Origin: Hwanghaeella grinnelliae
GTDB taxonomy: Bacteria; Pseudomonadota; Alphaproteobacteria; UBA8366; Aestuariispiraceae
Reading direction: 5' to 3'
DNA length: 64,000 nucleotides
NCBI RefSeq assembly: GCF_004005845.1
Contig: NZ_SADE01000001.1
Location: forward strand, 248,001-312,000
Position numbers and translations under genes: made by a program. The notes beneath the pieces are model-generated. The model was given only the letters and a program-made list of their open reading frames with translations. It had not been told where the DNA came from and ran no database searches. Positions 26,933 to 35,786 of the stretch are shown here, in pieces. The stretch's first letter is position 1. Every line of letters begins with the position of its first letter.

Positions 26933-28033
26933 TTAGACGTTGAAGCGGAAGTTGAAGATATCGCCGTCTTTGGCGATGTAGTCGCGCCCTTCCAGGCGCA
27001 TCTTGCCGGCTTCTTTCGCGCCGCCCTCGCCGCCGTTTGCGATATAATCGTCACAAGCGATGGTTTCGGCCGCGATGAAGCCCCGTTCGAAATCCGTATG
27101 GATTTCACCGGCTGCCTGGGGGGCGGAAGAACCGGCCTTCACGGTCCAGGCGCGTGCTTCCTTCGGGCCGATGGTGAAGAAAGTGATCTGCTCCAACAAT
27201 GCGTATCCGGCCCGGATGACCTGTGTCAGACCGGTTTCCGCCAGGCCGATGCTCTCCAGGAACTCGGCCTTTTCCTCTGCGGATCCAAGCTGCGCGATCT
27301 CTGCCTCGATGGCGGCGGAAATGACGACGCTTTGCGCCCCTTCGGCGGCGGCTTTGGCTGCGACTTTTTCGGTATGCTGGTTTCCCGTCGCCGCTTCATC
27401 TTCACTGACATTGCAGACGTACAGCACCGGCTTCGCCGTCAGAAGCTGAAAGCTGCGGTAGATAGGCCCCTGTTCCTTCGAGATATCGGCTATCCGGGCC
27501 GGTTTGCCGTCGCGCAACACGTCCAGCACAGCGGTGATGACGTCGACTTCGGCCTTGGCCTGCTTGTCGCCGCCCTTCGCGCGCTTTTCCCGGTCGTTCA
27601 GGCGCTTTTCCATCGCCTCCATGTCGGCAATCATCAATTCGGTCTCGACCGTTTCCGCATCGCGGATCGGATCGACGCTGCCTTCGACATGGGTGATGTC
27701 ATCGCTTTCGAAACAGCGCAAAACATGGACGATGGCGTCGACGCTGCGAATATTGCCCAGGAACTGGTTGCCAAGTCCTTCACCCTTGGACGCGCCTTTC
27801 ACCAGGCCGGCGATGTCGACGAATTCAAGCTGGGTGGGAATGATTTTCCCGGATTTCGCCAGTTTCGCGAGGGTCTCCAAACGCGGGTCGGGCACGGCAA
27901 CGCGACCGACATTCGGTTCGATCGTACAGAAAGGGTAGTTGGCCGACTCAGCGGCCTGGGTCGCGGTCAGCGCGTTGAACAGGGTCGACTTACCGACGTT
28001 TGGAAGCCCGACTATGCCGCAATTGAATCCCAT
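26933..28033 (-). CDS. ychF: YchF/Obg-family redox-regulated ATPase
   Basis: 366 residues. G1 GLPNVGKSTLFN, G3 VDIAGLVKGASKGEGLGNQFL, the NVSE motif that gives ATP rather than GTP preference, and the C-terminal TGS domain (EARAWTVKAGSSAPQAAGEIHTDFERGFIAAE). YchF/OLA1 binds ATP and associates with ribosomes. GAGGAG lies upstream of the ATG. It is the last gene of the rplY-pth-ychF run. A 394-codon frame on the opposite strand is a shadow. Confidence 0.95.
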   Translation of the reverse strand: MGFNCGIVGLPNVGKSTLFNALTATQAAESANYPFCTIEPNVGRVAVPDPRLETLAKLAKSGKIIPTQLEFVDIAGLVKGASKGEGLGNQFLGNIRSVDAIVHVLRCFESDDITHVEGSVDPIRDAETVETELMIADMEAMEKRLNDREKRAKGGDKQAKAEVDVITAVLDVLRDGKPARIADISKEQGPIYRSFQLLTAKPVLYVCNVSEDEAATGNQHTEKVAAKAAAEGAQSVVISAAIEAEIAQLGSAEEKAEFLESIGLAETGLTQVIRAGYALLEQITFFTIGPKEARAWTVKAGSSAPQAAGEIHTDFERGFIAAETIACDDYIANGGEGGAKEAGKMRLEGRDYIAKDGDIFNFRFNV

Positions 28034-28045
28034 CGGGACTACTCC

Positions 28046-28801
28046 TCAATCCTTGTTCTTTCGACCCAGCCCGACCTTGGCCATAGCTTGTGCCAGGGCT
28101 GAGTCGATCCGGTTTTTGTCCTTGTCGCCGGCGGTGGCCGCCGGAATGTTTGTTTCGCCGCCGGCGCTCGCTGTTTTGGCGCTGGGGCTGCTGGCAGGTC
28201 CGTCCGGTCCCGTATGTCGCGCCGGCTTCAGGATCAACGCGACTTTCGACATAAAGTCCGAATATCCGCGTTCCACCAATGTGGGGAAGGCGTCTGCCAT
28301 GGCGTCGATCAGTTTTTCCGTCGTCGGCCACTCGGCCTTCGAGAAATCGCCGAGGACATGGCCATGAACCTTCGCCTTGTCCCCTGGATGGCCGATCCCG
28401 ATCCGGACGCGCCAATACTCTTTGCCTAAATCTTTTGCCAGATGGGCGTCGATGCTGCGCAAACCGTTATGGCCCGCATGCCCGCCTCCCTGTTTCACCT
28501 TCAACTTCGCCGAAGCCAAGTCCAGTTCGTCATAGAAGACCCAAATGTCTTCAGCGGCGATTTTGAAAAAGCGGGCTGCTTCGCCAACGGCTTTGCCGCT
28601 TTCGTTCATGAAGGTCATCGGCTTCATGACCATCACTTTCCGACCGCCGATCTGGCCTTCGGAAACCTGTGCCTGAAACCGTGCGCGCCACGGACCAAAC
28701 GAATGGCGGCGGACGATCTCGTCCACCGCCATGAAGCCGACATTGTGCCGGTTTCGTTCGTATTTCGGTCCCGGATTGCCGAGTCCGACGATAAGCAGCA
28801 T
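28046..28801 (-). CDS. pth: peptidyl-tRNA hydrolase
   Basis: 251 residues. [22 protein letters not shown] (catalytic His about 20), [43 protein letters not shown] and RIGIGHPG are the Pth signatures. It recycles peptidyl-tRNA dropped from ribosomes. The enzyme proper ends near residue 190; the remaining 60 residues (Pro, Ala, Gly, Lys-rich, ending [13 protein letters not shown]) are an extension absent from the E. coli enzyme of about 194 residues. It lies nine bases after rplY. Confidence 0.95.
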   Translation of the reverse strand: MLLIVGLGNPGPKYERNRHNVGFMAVDEIVRRHSFGPWRARFQAQVSEGQIGGRKVMVMKPMTFMNESGKAVGEAARFFKIAAEDIWVFYDELDLASAKLKVKQGGGHAGHNGLRSIDAHLAKDLGKEYWRVRIGIGHPGDKAKVHGHVLGDFSKAEWPTTEKLIDAMADAFPTLVERGYSDFMSKVALILKPARHTGPDGPASSPSAKTASAGGETNIPAATAGDKDKNRIDSALAQAMAKVGLGRKNKD

Positions 28802-28810
28802 GAGAGGGGG

Positions 28811-29485
28811 TTACTCCTCGGACTCCTCGTCCGCGGAGCCTTCTTCTTCCGAAGCTTCCTCTGCGCCTTCGCCTTCTTCGCCTTCTTCACCTTCTTCGTC
28901 TTCAACCGGCTCGGCGATAGTCGCGGCCTGCAGGTTGGCAATGACGAAGTCACGGTCGGTGATGGTCGGCTCTACACCGTCCGGCAGCGTAATGCTGGAG
29001 ATACGAATGGTATCGCCGATCTGCAGGCCGGTGAGGTCCGCAACGAATTCTTCGGGAATGTCGTTGGCCGAGCAATTCACTTCGACTTCGTGGCGGTTGA
29101 TGGCGAGCTGGCCACCTTCAGCCAAGGCAGGGCAGTTCTCTTCGTTCGCGAAGACAACAGGAATGGCAACGCTGATCCGGGTATTACGGCCGATGCGCAG
29201 GAAATCCACATGCAACGGGGCATCCGTTACAGGGTGGAACTGAACATCACGCGGCAGGGCGCGTTCGTTTTTGCCGCCTTCGACGTCGATCGCATAGATC
29301 GTGTTGAAGAAGTGACCTTCAATCAGGCCCTTCATGATCACACGGGGATCGATCGAGATCGAGAGGGGATCTTTGTTTTCACCGTAAACGACGCAGGGCA
29401 CGAGCCCTTCGCGACGGACGGCCCGGGCTGCCCCCTTACCGGCCCGGTCCCGCGGTTTCGCGGGAATCGTATGCGCATCAGCCAT
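28811..29485 (-). CDS. rplY: 50S ribosomal protein L25/CTC
   Basis: 224 residues, the long CTC form. AKPRDRAGKGAARAVRREGLVPCVVYG starts the L25 5S rRNA-binding domain; the second beta domain covers about 100-190; the last 35 residues are almost all Glu, Gly, Ala and Ser. GAAGGAG lies upstream of ATG at 29485 (MADAHTIPAKPRD). It heads the rplY-pth-ychF run; prs lies 183 bases upstream on the same strand. Confidence 0.94.
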   Translation of the reverse strand: MADAHTIPAKPRDRAGKGAARAVRREGLVPCVVYGENKDPLSISIDPRVIMKGLIEGHFFNTIYAIDVEGGKNERALPRDVQFHPVTDAPLHVDFLRIGRNTRISVAIPVVFANEENCPALAEGGQLAINRHEVEVNCSANDIPEEFVADLTGLQIGDTIRISSITLPDGVEPTITDRDFVIANLQAATIAEPVEDEEGEEGEEGEGAEEASEEEGSADEESEE

Positions 29486-29668
29486 GTTAAACTCCTTCAA
29501 GCGTTGGCTATCCAATGCGGATGAACCCACCGACCTCCAGGGGTGCCGGGGGCGCTCGTATCACATCAGTATGTGAAAGCGGCGCTTCTTTATGCCGGGC
29601 GCGACGCGAAGTCAAACCCGGAATTGGCGGAAAGCGCCGCGCAGCAAGGCCTCACCTGCCAGATGGAC

Positions 29669-30601
29669 CTAGTCGAAAAGACTCGAAACCGAGCGTTCTT
29701 CGCTGATTCGATGGATTGCTTCAGCCAACAGCGGCGCGATGGAGACCTGTCGAACCGTGTCGCTGACCCGGACCGCTTCAGTCGCCATAATACTGTCCGT
29801 GACCACAAGCGAGCTCATCGGCGAAGCCGAAACACGCGCCACTGCGCCACCGGACAGCACGCCATGCGTCACATAGGCCTGCACGGAATTGGCACCCGCG
29901 TCCATCAAGGCGACGGCGGCATTGCACAGCGTGCCCGCGCTGTCGACGATATCGTCGATTAGAACGCAGTCCTTGCCCTTCGCATCACCGATGATGTGCA
30001 TGACTTCCGAAACGCCCGCCCGTTCGCGGCGTTTGTCGATGATGGCCAATTCGGCATCCAGGCGTTTCGCCAGGGCCCTTGCCCGAACCACGCCGCCGAC
30101 ATCCGGAGAAACGACGACGGTGTTGCCGTTTTCCAGGTTCCCGGACAGGTCCGTATGCAGAACCGGCAGGGCGAAAAGATTGTCGGTGGGGACGTCGAAG
30201 AAGCCCTGAATCTGTCCGGCATGCAGATCGATGGTCAGAACGCGGTTAGCGCCTGCCGTTTCGATCAGGTTAGCGACAAGTTTCGCGGAAATCGGCGTCC
30301 GCGGCCCGGTTTTCCGATCCTGACGCGCATATCCGAAATAGGGGATGACCGCCGTGATCCGCCGCGCCGATGCCCGGCGTAGCGCATCAATCATGATCAG
30401 CAGTTCCATCAGGTTGTCGTTGCAGGGATAGTTCGTCGATTGAATGACGAACACATCCTCACCGCGCACGTTCTCCTGAATCTCTACGAAAATCTCCATG
30501 TCGGAGAATCGGCGGATTGCCGCCTTCGTGAGAGGAACCTGCAAATAAGCGGAAATAGCCTCGGCAAGGGGCCTGTTTGAGTTGCCGGAAAGAATTTTCA
30601 T
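29669..30601 (-). CDS. prs: ribose-phosphate pyrophosphokinase
   Basis: 310 residues. [60 protein letters not shown] and the PRPP loop [12 protein letters not shown] identify PRPP synthetase (ATP plus ribose 5-phosphate to PRPP plus AMP). ATG at 30601 is the family start; the frame is open eight codons further. PRPP feeds the purine (purEK), pyridine and histidine pathways. Confidence 0.96.
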   Translation of the reverse strand: MKILSGNSNRPLAEAISAYLQVPLTKAAIRRFSDMEIFVEIQENVRGEDVFVIQSTNYPCNDNLMELLIMIDALRRASARRITAVIPYFGYARQDRKTGPRTPISAKLVANLIETAGANRVLTIDLHAGQIQGFFDVPTDNLFALPVLHTDLSGNLENGNTVVVSPDVGGVVRARALAKRLDAELAIIDKRRERAGVSEVMHIIGDAKGKDCVLIDDIVDSAGTLCNAAVALMDAGANSVQAYVTHGVLSGGAVARVSASPMSSLVVTDSIMATEAVRVSDTVRQVSIAPLLAEAIHRISEERSVSSLFD

Positions 30602-30870
30602 GGTGCCGTCAGAGCCCGTGACCAATCAGTCTGTGACGTTGAACTTGTGACCTTTCCGGAAATCGCATCAGGCATATCTTTTTGTCTTGTTCCGTTTTGC
30701 CGTCAGAGTCTTCCGAAGACCGGGTCCCGCCGCAGTGCGCGTCGCACACTCCTTCGGCCCGGAAGTTCTATAACAAGGCCTTTCCGGACTGTAAACGACT
30801 GAGGAAGGGTCCGTGGAAAACAGACGGTATTCTGTTGCCGTTCAGTCAAATTATTTCCGCGGCGAACATC

Positions 30871-31743
30871 TCAAGCACCCTGCTTATACGCCTCTTGAAC
30901 CTCTTGGAGGGAGTCGACCAGTCCGAGAATGGCGTCATAGGCTAGGCCCCGCCACGGACCGTCCAATGTCCCTTTTTGTATGGCGCTTTCCTGGACGAGA
31001 CGTCCGACCTGTCTTCCGTCCGGGGCGTCAATGGACCAGGCAAGGGTCAACAAGTCATTGTCTGCGTCAATCGGTGACAGTGAAATTTCAGCGTTCAGCA
31101 AAAGGTCTGGTGCGTCGTTGCTGTTGGCCATGGAGATTCCGGCACGGGAAAAAACCGCGATTGCCGCGCGGGATAGATCTTCCGCGCCATTGCCCGGTGC
31201 GCCCGATATCGTGCCAATCGCCAGTCTTGCCGTGCGCTCTACGGCAGGGTTGGTCGAGCGTGGGTTCAATGTCTTGTGCAGGCGGCCGGCAACATACCCG
31301 ATCATTTCCCGCAGGCTTTTCGTCCGTCCGGTGAGCAAGGCATTCAATTGGGCAGGCGTCGGGGCCTTTGCGATCACGGTATCGCGTTGAACGCCGTCGG
31401 GGTCGAAAAGGTCCCACCGGATCAGAACGATCCCATCACGGTTTATGACGTTGGGACTGAGGAAATGGGCGTTGCGCAAGGCGTCGCTGGTGGTAGCCAC
31501 CGTTCCCATATCCCGCAGTTTTTCTGCCAGGACTTCGCTTAGTGCCGCGCCCTGTTCCAATTGCATTCCTGCAACCGGCAAGACTCGAATGCCGCTGGTG
31601 ATCGTGGCACGCGCCAGGGTCGTGCGCGCCTTCGTATTCGCGTCTTGCCGGAATGGCTGGGGAACCGGACCGCAGGCTGAAAGAAGAATCGTTGTCAGGA
31701 CGGCCGCCAGAACACAGCGCCACGACAGGGTCTGTATTCGCAT
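30871..31743 (-). CDS. lipoprotein of unknown function
   Basis: 290 residues. A lipoprotein signal (MRIQTLSWRCVLAAVLTTILL, lipobox LLSAC) is followed by a soluble domain: RVLPVAGMQLEQGAALSEVLAEKLRDMG, GIVLIRWDLFDPDGVQRDTVIAKAPT and LLTLAWSIDAPDGRQVGRLVQESAIQKG. The alternating strands that compute with paired terms (DLFDPDG, SIDAPDG) suggest a duplicated beta-rich fold. GGGGG precedes ATG at 31743. The 27-codon membrane ORF ends two bases before this start. Confidence 0.65.
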   Translation of the reverse strand: MRIQTLSWRCVLAAVLTTILLSACGPVPQPFRQDANTKARTTLARATITSGIRVLPVAGMQLEQGAALSEVLAEKLRDMGTVATTSDALRNAHFLSPNVINRDGIVLIRWDLFDPDGVQRDTVIAKAPTPAQLNALLTGRTKSLREMIGYVAGRLHKTLNPRSTNPAVERTARLAIGTISGAPGNGAEDLSRAAIAVFSRAGISMANSNDAPDLLLNAEISLSPIDADNDLLTLAWSIDAPDGRQVGRLVQESAIQKGTLDGPWRGLAYDAILGLVDSLQEVQEAYKQGA

Positions 31744-31744
31744 A

Positions 31745-31828
31745 TCAGCCCCCGGGCATGCCAAGCATGAGGCAGCCGACCAGCATGGCCAGCGCCGTCA
31801 GCGCCATCAATTGGATCAGCCAAGGCAT
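31745..31828 (-). CDS. 27-residue membrane peptide ORF
   Basis: ATG at 31828 to TGA at 31745 encodes a peptide starting MPWLIQLMALTALAMLVGCL and ending MLGMPGG, a single hydrophobic span. It starts 22 bases after the M24 hydrolase stop and its stop is one base before the lipoprotein start (TGATATG), an arrangement typical of translational coupling. The ribosome-binding site is poor (AGGG adjoining the ATG). Likely a real small protein or a coupling leader, but no homology can be claimed. Confidence 0.4.
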   Translation of the reverse strand: MPWLIQLMALTALAMLVGCLMLGMPGG

Positions 31829-31849
31829 CCCTATCGGTGTCCGTTCCGC

Positions 31850-33004
31850 CTATTCGCCAAGGAAAAGTTCCAGGCCGGCGGTCGAGAGTGATTCCGCCCC
31901 GGTTTCCGTCACGATGGATGTCCGCCCAAGGCATTGGGCGATCCCGGCATCCGAGTTGAAGATGATGATGTGGATGAAGAAGACCATGCCGGGACGCATT
32001 TCGACCGGATTGCCATGGTAGAGCATCGGCCAGTCCATCCAGTTCGGCGCGAAGGTAGTGCCAAGGGAATAACCGCAGGCGTTCATTCGATGGTCGGCTA
32101 GGCCGGCGGCGTCCAGGACTTTTGCATGGGCATCGAAGACATCGCCCGCCGTATGCCCCGGGGTCAAGGCGTCCTCGCAGGCCAGCAGCGCGTCCTGTGC
32201 CGCCTTGTGATATTCGATATGTAGTGGATCGGCTTTGCCGATCGGTACGGTGCGGAAGAGGGCCGCGTGGTAATGCCGGTAGGCGCCGGCGAATTCCAGG
32301 TTCAATTGATCCACGTCGTCCAACACGCGCCTGCCGGATTTGTAACGGCACAGCAGGGCATCGTCGCCGGATCCGATGATGAACTCGTTGCCCGGGTAGT
32401 CACCGCCGCCAGCGAAGACTGCCGCCTGCATCGCGGCCAGAATTTCTCCCTCATCCGCGCCGGGACGTGCCAGTCTATGGGCTTCCGCCAAGGCATGATC
32501 GCCCAATTCACCGGCCTTGCGCACATAGCCCAATTCCGCCGAGCTTTTGATCAGGCGCAGTCGGCTGACCAATGTCGACGCGTCGGAAAGGGTCACGAAC
32601 CCGTCCAAGGCCGCATCCAGCTTCTTGCCGCTGGCGGCGGTCAGGCCATAGCTTTCGTATTCGACCCCAAGATGTTTCCCGGCCAGCCCCCGTTGGTGGA
32701 GAAGATCGCGCAATTCGCGATGGGGCTCCGCGCCTTCAACATCTTTCCAGACATGGACCTCGGCGATGGTGCTGGTGTGCTTTGCCTGGCGAAGGTCGGG
32801 CGCGCGTGTGAGCAGAAAACAATCCCCATCCGCGCCGAGATACAGGCATTGGAAGTACACATAGCCGAAGGTGTCGTAACCCGTCAGATAGAACATGCTT
32901 TCCTGACGAGTGATCAGCAGGCCATCCAGGCGTTGTTCCTGCATTGCGGCGCAGGCTGCTGCGCGTCGCCCGGCCAGTTCCTGTTCACTGAAATGAAGTG
33001 CCAT
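31850..33004 (-). CDS. M24-family creatinase-type hydrolase (DoeA-like)
   Basis: 384 residues. The N-terminal creatinase domain (LDGLLITRQESMFYLTGYDTFGYVYFQCLYLG) and the pita-bread catalytic domain are complete. The first two metal-ligand Asp of true M24 peptidases are changed: LEFAGAYRHYHAALFRT has Glu and Ala in those places. This matches the non-metal creatinase/ectoine-hydrolase branch, which cleaves C-N bonds in small solutes. A compatible-solute or amidine substrate is more likely than a peptide. No doeB or other ectoine gene is nearby, so the exact substrate is open. Confidence 0.75.
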   Translation of the reverse strand: MALHFSEQELAGRRAAACAAMQEQRLDGLLITRQESMFYLTGYDTFGYVYFQCLYLGADGDCFLLTRAPDLRQAKHTSTIAEVHVWKDVEGAEPHRELRDLLHQRGLAGKHLGVEYESYGLTAASGKKLDAALDGFVTLSDASTLVSRLRLIKSSAELGYVRKAGELGDHALAEAHRLARPGADEGEILAAMQAAVFAGGGDYPGNEFIIGSGDDALLCRYKSGRRVLDDVDQLNLEFAGAYRHYHAALFRTVPIGKADPLHIEYHKAAQDALLACEDALTPGHTAGDVFDAHAKVLDAAGLADHRMNACGYSLGTTFAPNWMDWPMLYHGNPVEMRPGMVFFIHIIIFNSDAGIAQCLGRTSIVTETGAESLSTAGLELFLGE

Positions 33005-33034
33005 TGCACGCCTCCGGTCCTGGTGTTCGCCGCC

Positions 33035-33823
33035 TCAATCGGCAAGGGCGATGGTCGACAGCAGTCGGCCGTAATCCTTCTCGCCGTTCAGGGTCGTCCG
33101 GCGATAGCTGAAGAACTCGTCCTCTTCCGCCTTGGTGTCTCGACCCAGCCAACGCGCCAATGCAATGCCCGCGTTCTCCAATTTGGAAATTACGAACCCG
33201 GGCAGGTCGAATTGGTATTTGTCCTGCCGCACGCCCGGTACAAAATAACGGTCATAGACGGAATCCAGGTCCAGGAAAGAATCGCGGAATTCCGCACCGA
33301 CCTCGTAGGATTTTTGGGCGATGCAGGGACCGACCACCGCGATGATGTCGGTCCGGTGGGCGCCTAGAGTTTCCATCGCGGCGATCGTCGCGTCGGTGAT
33401 GCCCCCATGTGCGCCTTTCCATCCGGCATGACAGGCCCCGATAACGCCAGCCTTTTCGTCGGCGAATAGAACGGGCGCGCAATCGGCTGTCGCAATTCCA
33501 AGGGCGACACCCGGTGAATTGGACACAATTCCGTCAGCCTTCGGCGCATCTGCGTGAAGCCATGGCTTGGTGGCCGGAACCGCCGTCGCGCCGTGGACCT
33601 GGTAGACCGTGGTCAGTGCGGCTTCCGGCAGATCCAGCGCCGCCATCGTGCGACGTCGGTTCTCCACAACCGCGGATTTTTCGTCGTCGGATCCGAGCCC
33701 GATATTGAGGGAAGCGTAAAGGCCGCCGCTGACGCCGCCCTTGCGGGTGAAGAAACCATGGCGGACGCCGCGCAGGGCGGCGAGGTCGCTGGCGATGATG
33801 GGGGTCGGTGTTTCGTCGGTCAT
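33035..33823 (-). CDS. pgeF: purine nucleoside/laccase-domain protein (PgeF/YfiH)
   Basis: 262 residues. VRHGFFTRKGGVSGGLYASLN, YQVHGATAV, GIATADCAPVLFAD, GACHAGWKGAHGGI and AVVGPCIAQKSYEVG hold the conserved Cys/His metal site of the multicopper-polyphenol-oxidase-like family. Members have been linked to peptidoglycan editing and to purine nucleoside phosphorylase activity. It follows MidA and lgt on the same strand, a common alphaproteobacterial order. Confidence 0.9.
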   Translation of the reverse strand: MTDETPTPIIASDLAALRGVRHGFFTRKGGVSGGLYASLNIGLGSDDEKSAVVENRRRTMAALDLPEAALTTVYQVHGATAVPATKPWLHADAPKADGIVSNSPGVALGIATADCAPVLFADEKAGVIGACHAGWKGAHGGITDATIAAMETLGAHRTDIIAVVGPCIAQKSYEVGAEFRDSFLDLDSVYDRYFVPGVRQDKYQFDLPGFVISKLENAGIALARWLGRDTKAEEDEFFSYRRTTLNGEKDYGRLLSTIALAD

Positions 33824-33858
33824 GTTGGCAGTCTTCCGTCCGGTTTCCGTGGCGGCGT

Positions 33859-34950
33859 TCAGAAACCCGGGGGCGGGTTTGCCGCAGCCTCGCTGTTTGC
33901 GGTCACGGCCATCACTTTAAACAACGTGCCCATTTCCTTGGGATCTATCAACCGCTGTACGCTGGTTTTGATCACCTTCGCTTGCGCGGGCGTTGCCCGC
34001 GCCAGAAGTGCATCCCGGCGGTGCAAAGCACCCAAATCCAGCATGAAATCCCGTTGGGTGATTGGTCCGTGGGGCGTGGCGCCAGCCTCGGCGGCCGCCC
34101 GTCCAACGGCGGCGAAGTCCACATGGGCGGTCAGGTCCGCTTCCCCGATATTGTCCAGAACGGGCGCGTAGTCGTGATTCTTAACCGCCTGCAGCGTGTC
34201 CCCAGCGGCGCTGTCACGATAGCCATAGTCGACGATCAAGGCGGCGATACCGGATTGAAGCCGTTGAGCGATTTCCGTCGCGACGGCGAGTGAATGCGGT
34301 GAAACTTCCGCCACGGCCCCGATTTCAGAATTGCGGCGAACGTTGTCCGCCAGCAGGTTCTCGACCGGGCTGGCGCCGGGCGAGAGACCGAAGACCGGGC
34401 GGTCGGTGGATTCGTCCCAGACGACCAGTTTCTCACACCAACCCTTTTCAGTTCGGACCAGTTGATGGATTGGCAGGGCATCCAGGAATTCGTTGGCGAC
34501 CAGCAGCATCTGTCCGTCCGGTACCTCGGTGAGATTGTCGTGCCATGTGACCTTTGCGTAGGCCGCAAGGGCCTGCCCCTGTGCCCGGCGAAGAGTGGGG
34601 CTCGTTTCCACCATATGAATGGTTATGGCATCCAGAAATCCCGGCATGCGCGACGCGGCGCGCAGCATATCGGCCATCAAGGTGCCCCGGCCTGGCCCCA
34701 GTTCGACGAGCCGCACCCCGGTTGACGACCCATGCAGCCGCCACATCTCCGCCATCCACAAACCGATCAATTCACCGAAGACTTGGCTTATTTCCGGCGC
34801 GGTTGTGAAGTCGCCAGCCATGCCCAGCGGATCGCGTGTGCGGTAATAGCCGTATTGCGGATGGCCAAGTGCCGCGGCCATGAAATCCGCGACGGTCAGC
34901 GGACCGTCGAGCGCAATGCACCGTTTCAAATATTCTTCCAGCGGCGTCAT
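33859..34950 (-). CDS. MidA/NDUFAF7-family SAM methyltransferase
   Basis: 363 residues. TPLEEYLKRCIALDGPLTVADFMAAALGHPQYGYYRTRDPLG, GDFTTAPEISQVFGELIGLW and VRLVELGPGRGTLMADMLRAA (SAM-binding) are the family motifs; ANEFLDALPIHQLVR follows. The mitochondrial member methylates an arginine of complex I subunit NDUFS2; the bacterial role is inferred. ATG at 34950 overlaps the lgt stop as ATGA. Confidence 0.9.
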   Translation of the reverse strand: MTPLEEYLKRCIALDGPLTVADFMAAALGHPQYGYYRTRDPLGMAGDFTTAPEISQVFGELIGLWMAEMWRLHGSSTGVRLVELGPGRGTLMADMLRAASRMPGFLDAITIHMVETSPTLRRAQGQALAAYAKVTWHDNLTEVPDGQMLLVANEFLDALPIHQLVRTEKGWCEKLVVWDESTDRPVFGLSPGASPVENLLADNVRRNSEIGAVAEVSPHSLAVATEIAQRLQSGIAALIVDYGYRDSAAGDTLQAVKNHDYAPVLDNIGEADLTAHVDFAAVGRAAAEAGATPHGPITQRDFMLDLGALHRRDALLARATPAQAKVIKTSVQRLIDPKEMGTLFKVMAVTANSEAAANPPPGF

Positions 34951-35753
34951 TTCGCGGGCTGGGCCACCGGTTGCCGTGTCAAGCCCAGGCGCAGGACATA
35001 GAGCCCGACGGCCAGCATCGGTAAAGATAGCCATTGGCCCCAGGTCGTGGCGAAGGGCAGGCTCTCGACGAAAACTTCCGGCTCCCGAAAGAACTCGCCT
35101 ATCATCCGCGCGATGGCATAGCCGATCAGGAAGATGCCGGTGACGATGCCCGGCTGCCGCAGTGCCCGTGTCCCATGCGCGACAGCCGCCACTGTGAGGT
35201 ACAGGATCAACCCTTCCATAGCCGCTTCGTAAAGCTGGCTTGGGTGGCGGGGGACTTGCAGAGCGTCCGTATTGAAGATGATGGCCCAGGGCACATCCGC
35301 CGGACGGCCGAAATGCTCCTGATTGATGAAGTTGGCGATCCGTCCAAAGAAAATGCCGATTGGGGCGGCCAGGGCGATCAGATCCGTGAAGGCGAAGAAG
35401 GGGATGTCACGCCGTCTTGTGTAAATCACCATGGCGGCGATTACGCCCAACAATCCCCCATGGAAAGCCATACCGCCTTGCCAGACCATGAAGATCTCAA
35501 GCGGGTGCTGCAGGAAATGGCCCGGCTGATAGAAGATCACCTGTCCAAGCCGTCCGCCCAGGATAATGCCCGCGACTGCCCAGACCATGAAGTCGTCCAT
35601 ATCCGCCGCAGAGACGCCTGTTGGAAGACGCTTGGCCATTGCCATGCAATAGCGCCAACCAATGATGATCCCAGCCAGATAGGCCAACGCGTACCACCGT
35701 ATCGCGATGGGGCCCAGTTCAAGGGCGATGGGGCTGATATCGGGAAAGGGCAT
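34947..35753 (-). CDS. lgt: prolipoprotein diacylglyceryl transferase
   Basis: 268 residues, seven membrane spans. GGMAFHGGLLGV, the signature FFGRIANFINQEHFGR and the later RHPSQLYEA are the Lgt landmarks. It attaches diacylglycerol to the lipobox Cys of prolipoproteins, of which this window encodes at least four. It is coupled to the MidA gene by ATGA and lies 33 bases after hldD. Confidence 0.96.
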   Translation of the reverse strand: MPFPDISPIALELGPIAIRWYALAYLAGIIIGWRYCMAMAKRLPTGVSAADMDDFMVWAVAGIILGGRLGQVIFYQPGHFLQHPLEIFMVWQGGMAFHGGLLGVIAAMVIYTRRRDIPFFAFTDLIALAAPIGIFFGRIANFINQEHFGRPADVPWAIIFNTDALQVPRHPSQLYEAAMEGLILYLTVAAVAHGTRALRQPGIVTGIFLIGYAIARMIGEFFREPEVFVESLPFATTWGQWLSLPMLAVGLYVLRLGLTRQPVAQPAK

Positions 35754-35786
35754 GCCGTGTTCCGTTCGTGTCGGGCCTGAAGCGGC

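Noticed and set aside
26918-28102. 394-codon plus-strand open frame over ychF
   Set aside because: Mirror of YchF codon usage; no ribosome-binding site and no recognisable domain.
30602-30870. Small plus-strand frame upstream of prs
   Set aside because: No ribosome-binding site and no plausible protein character; treated as prs promoter space.
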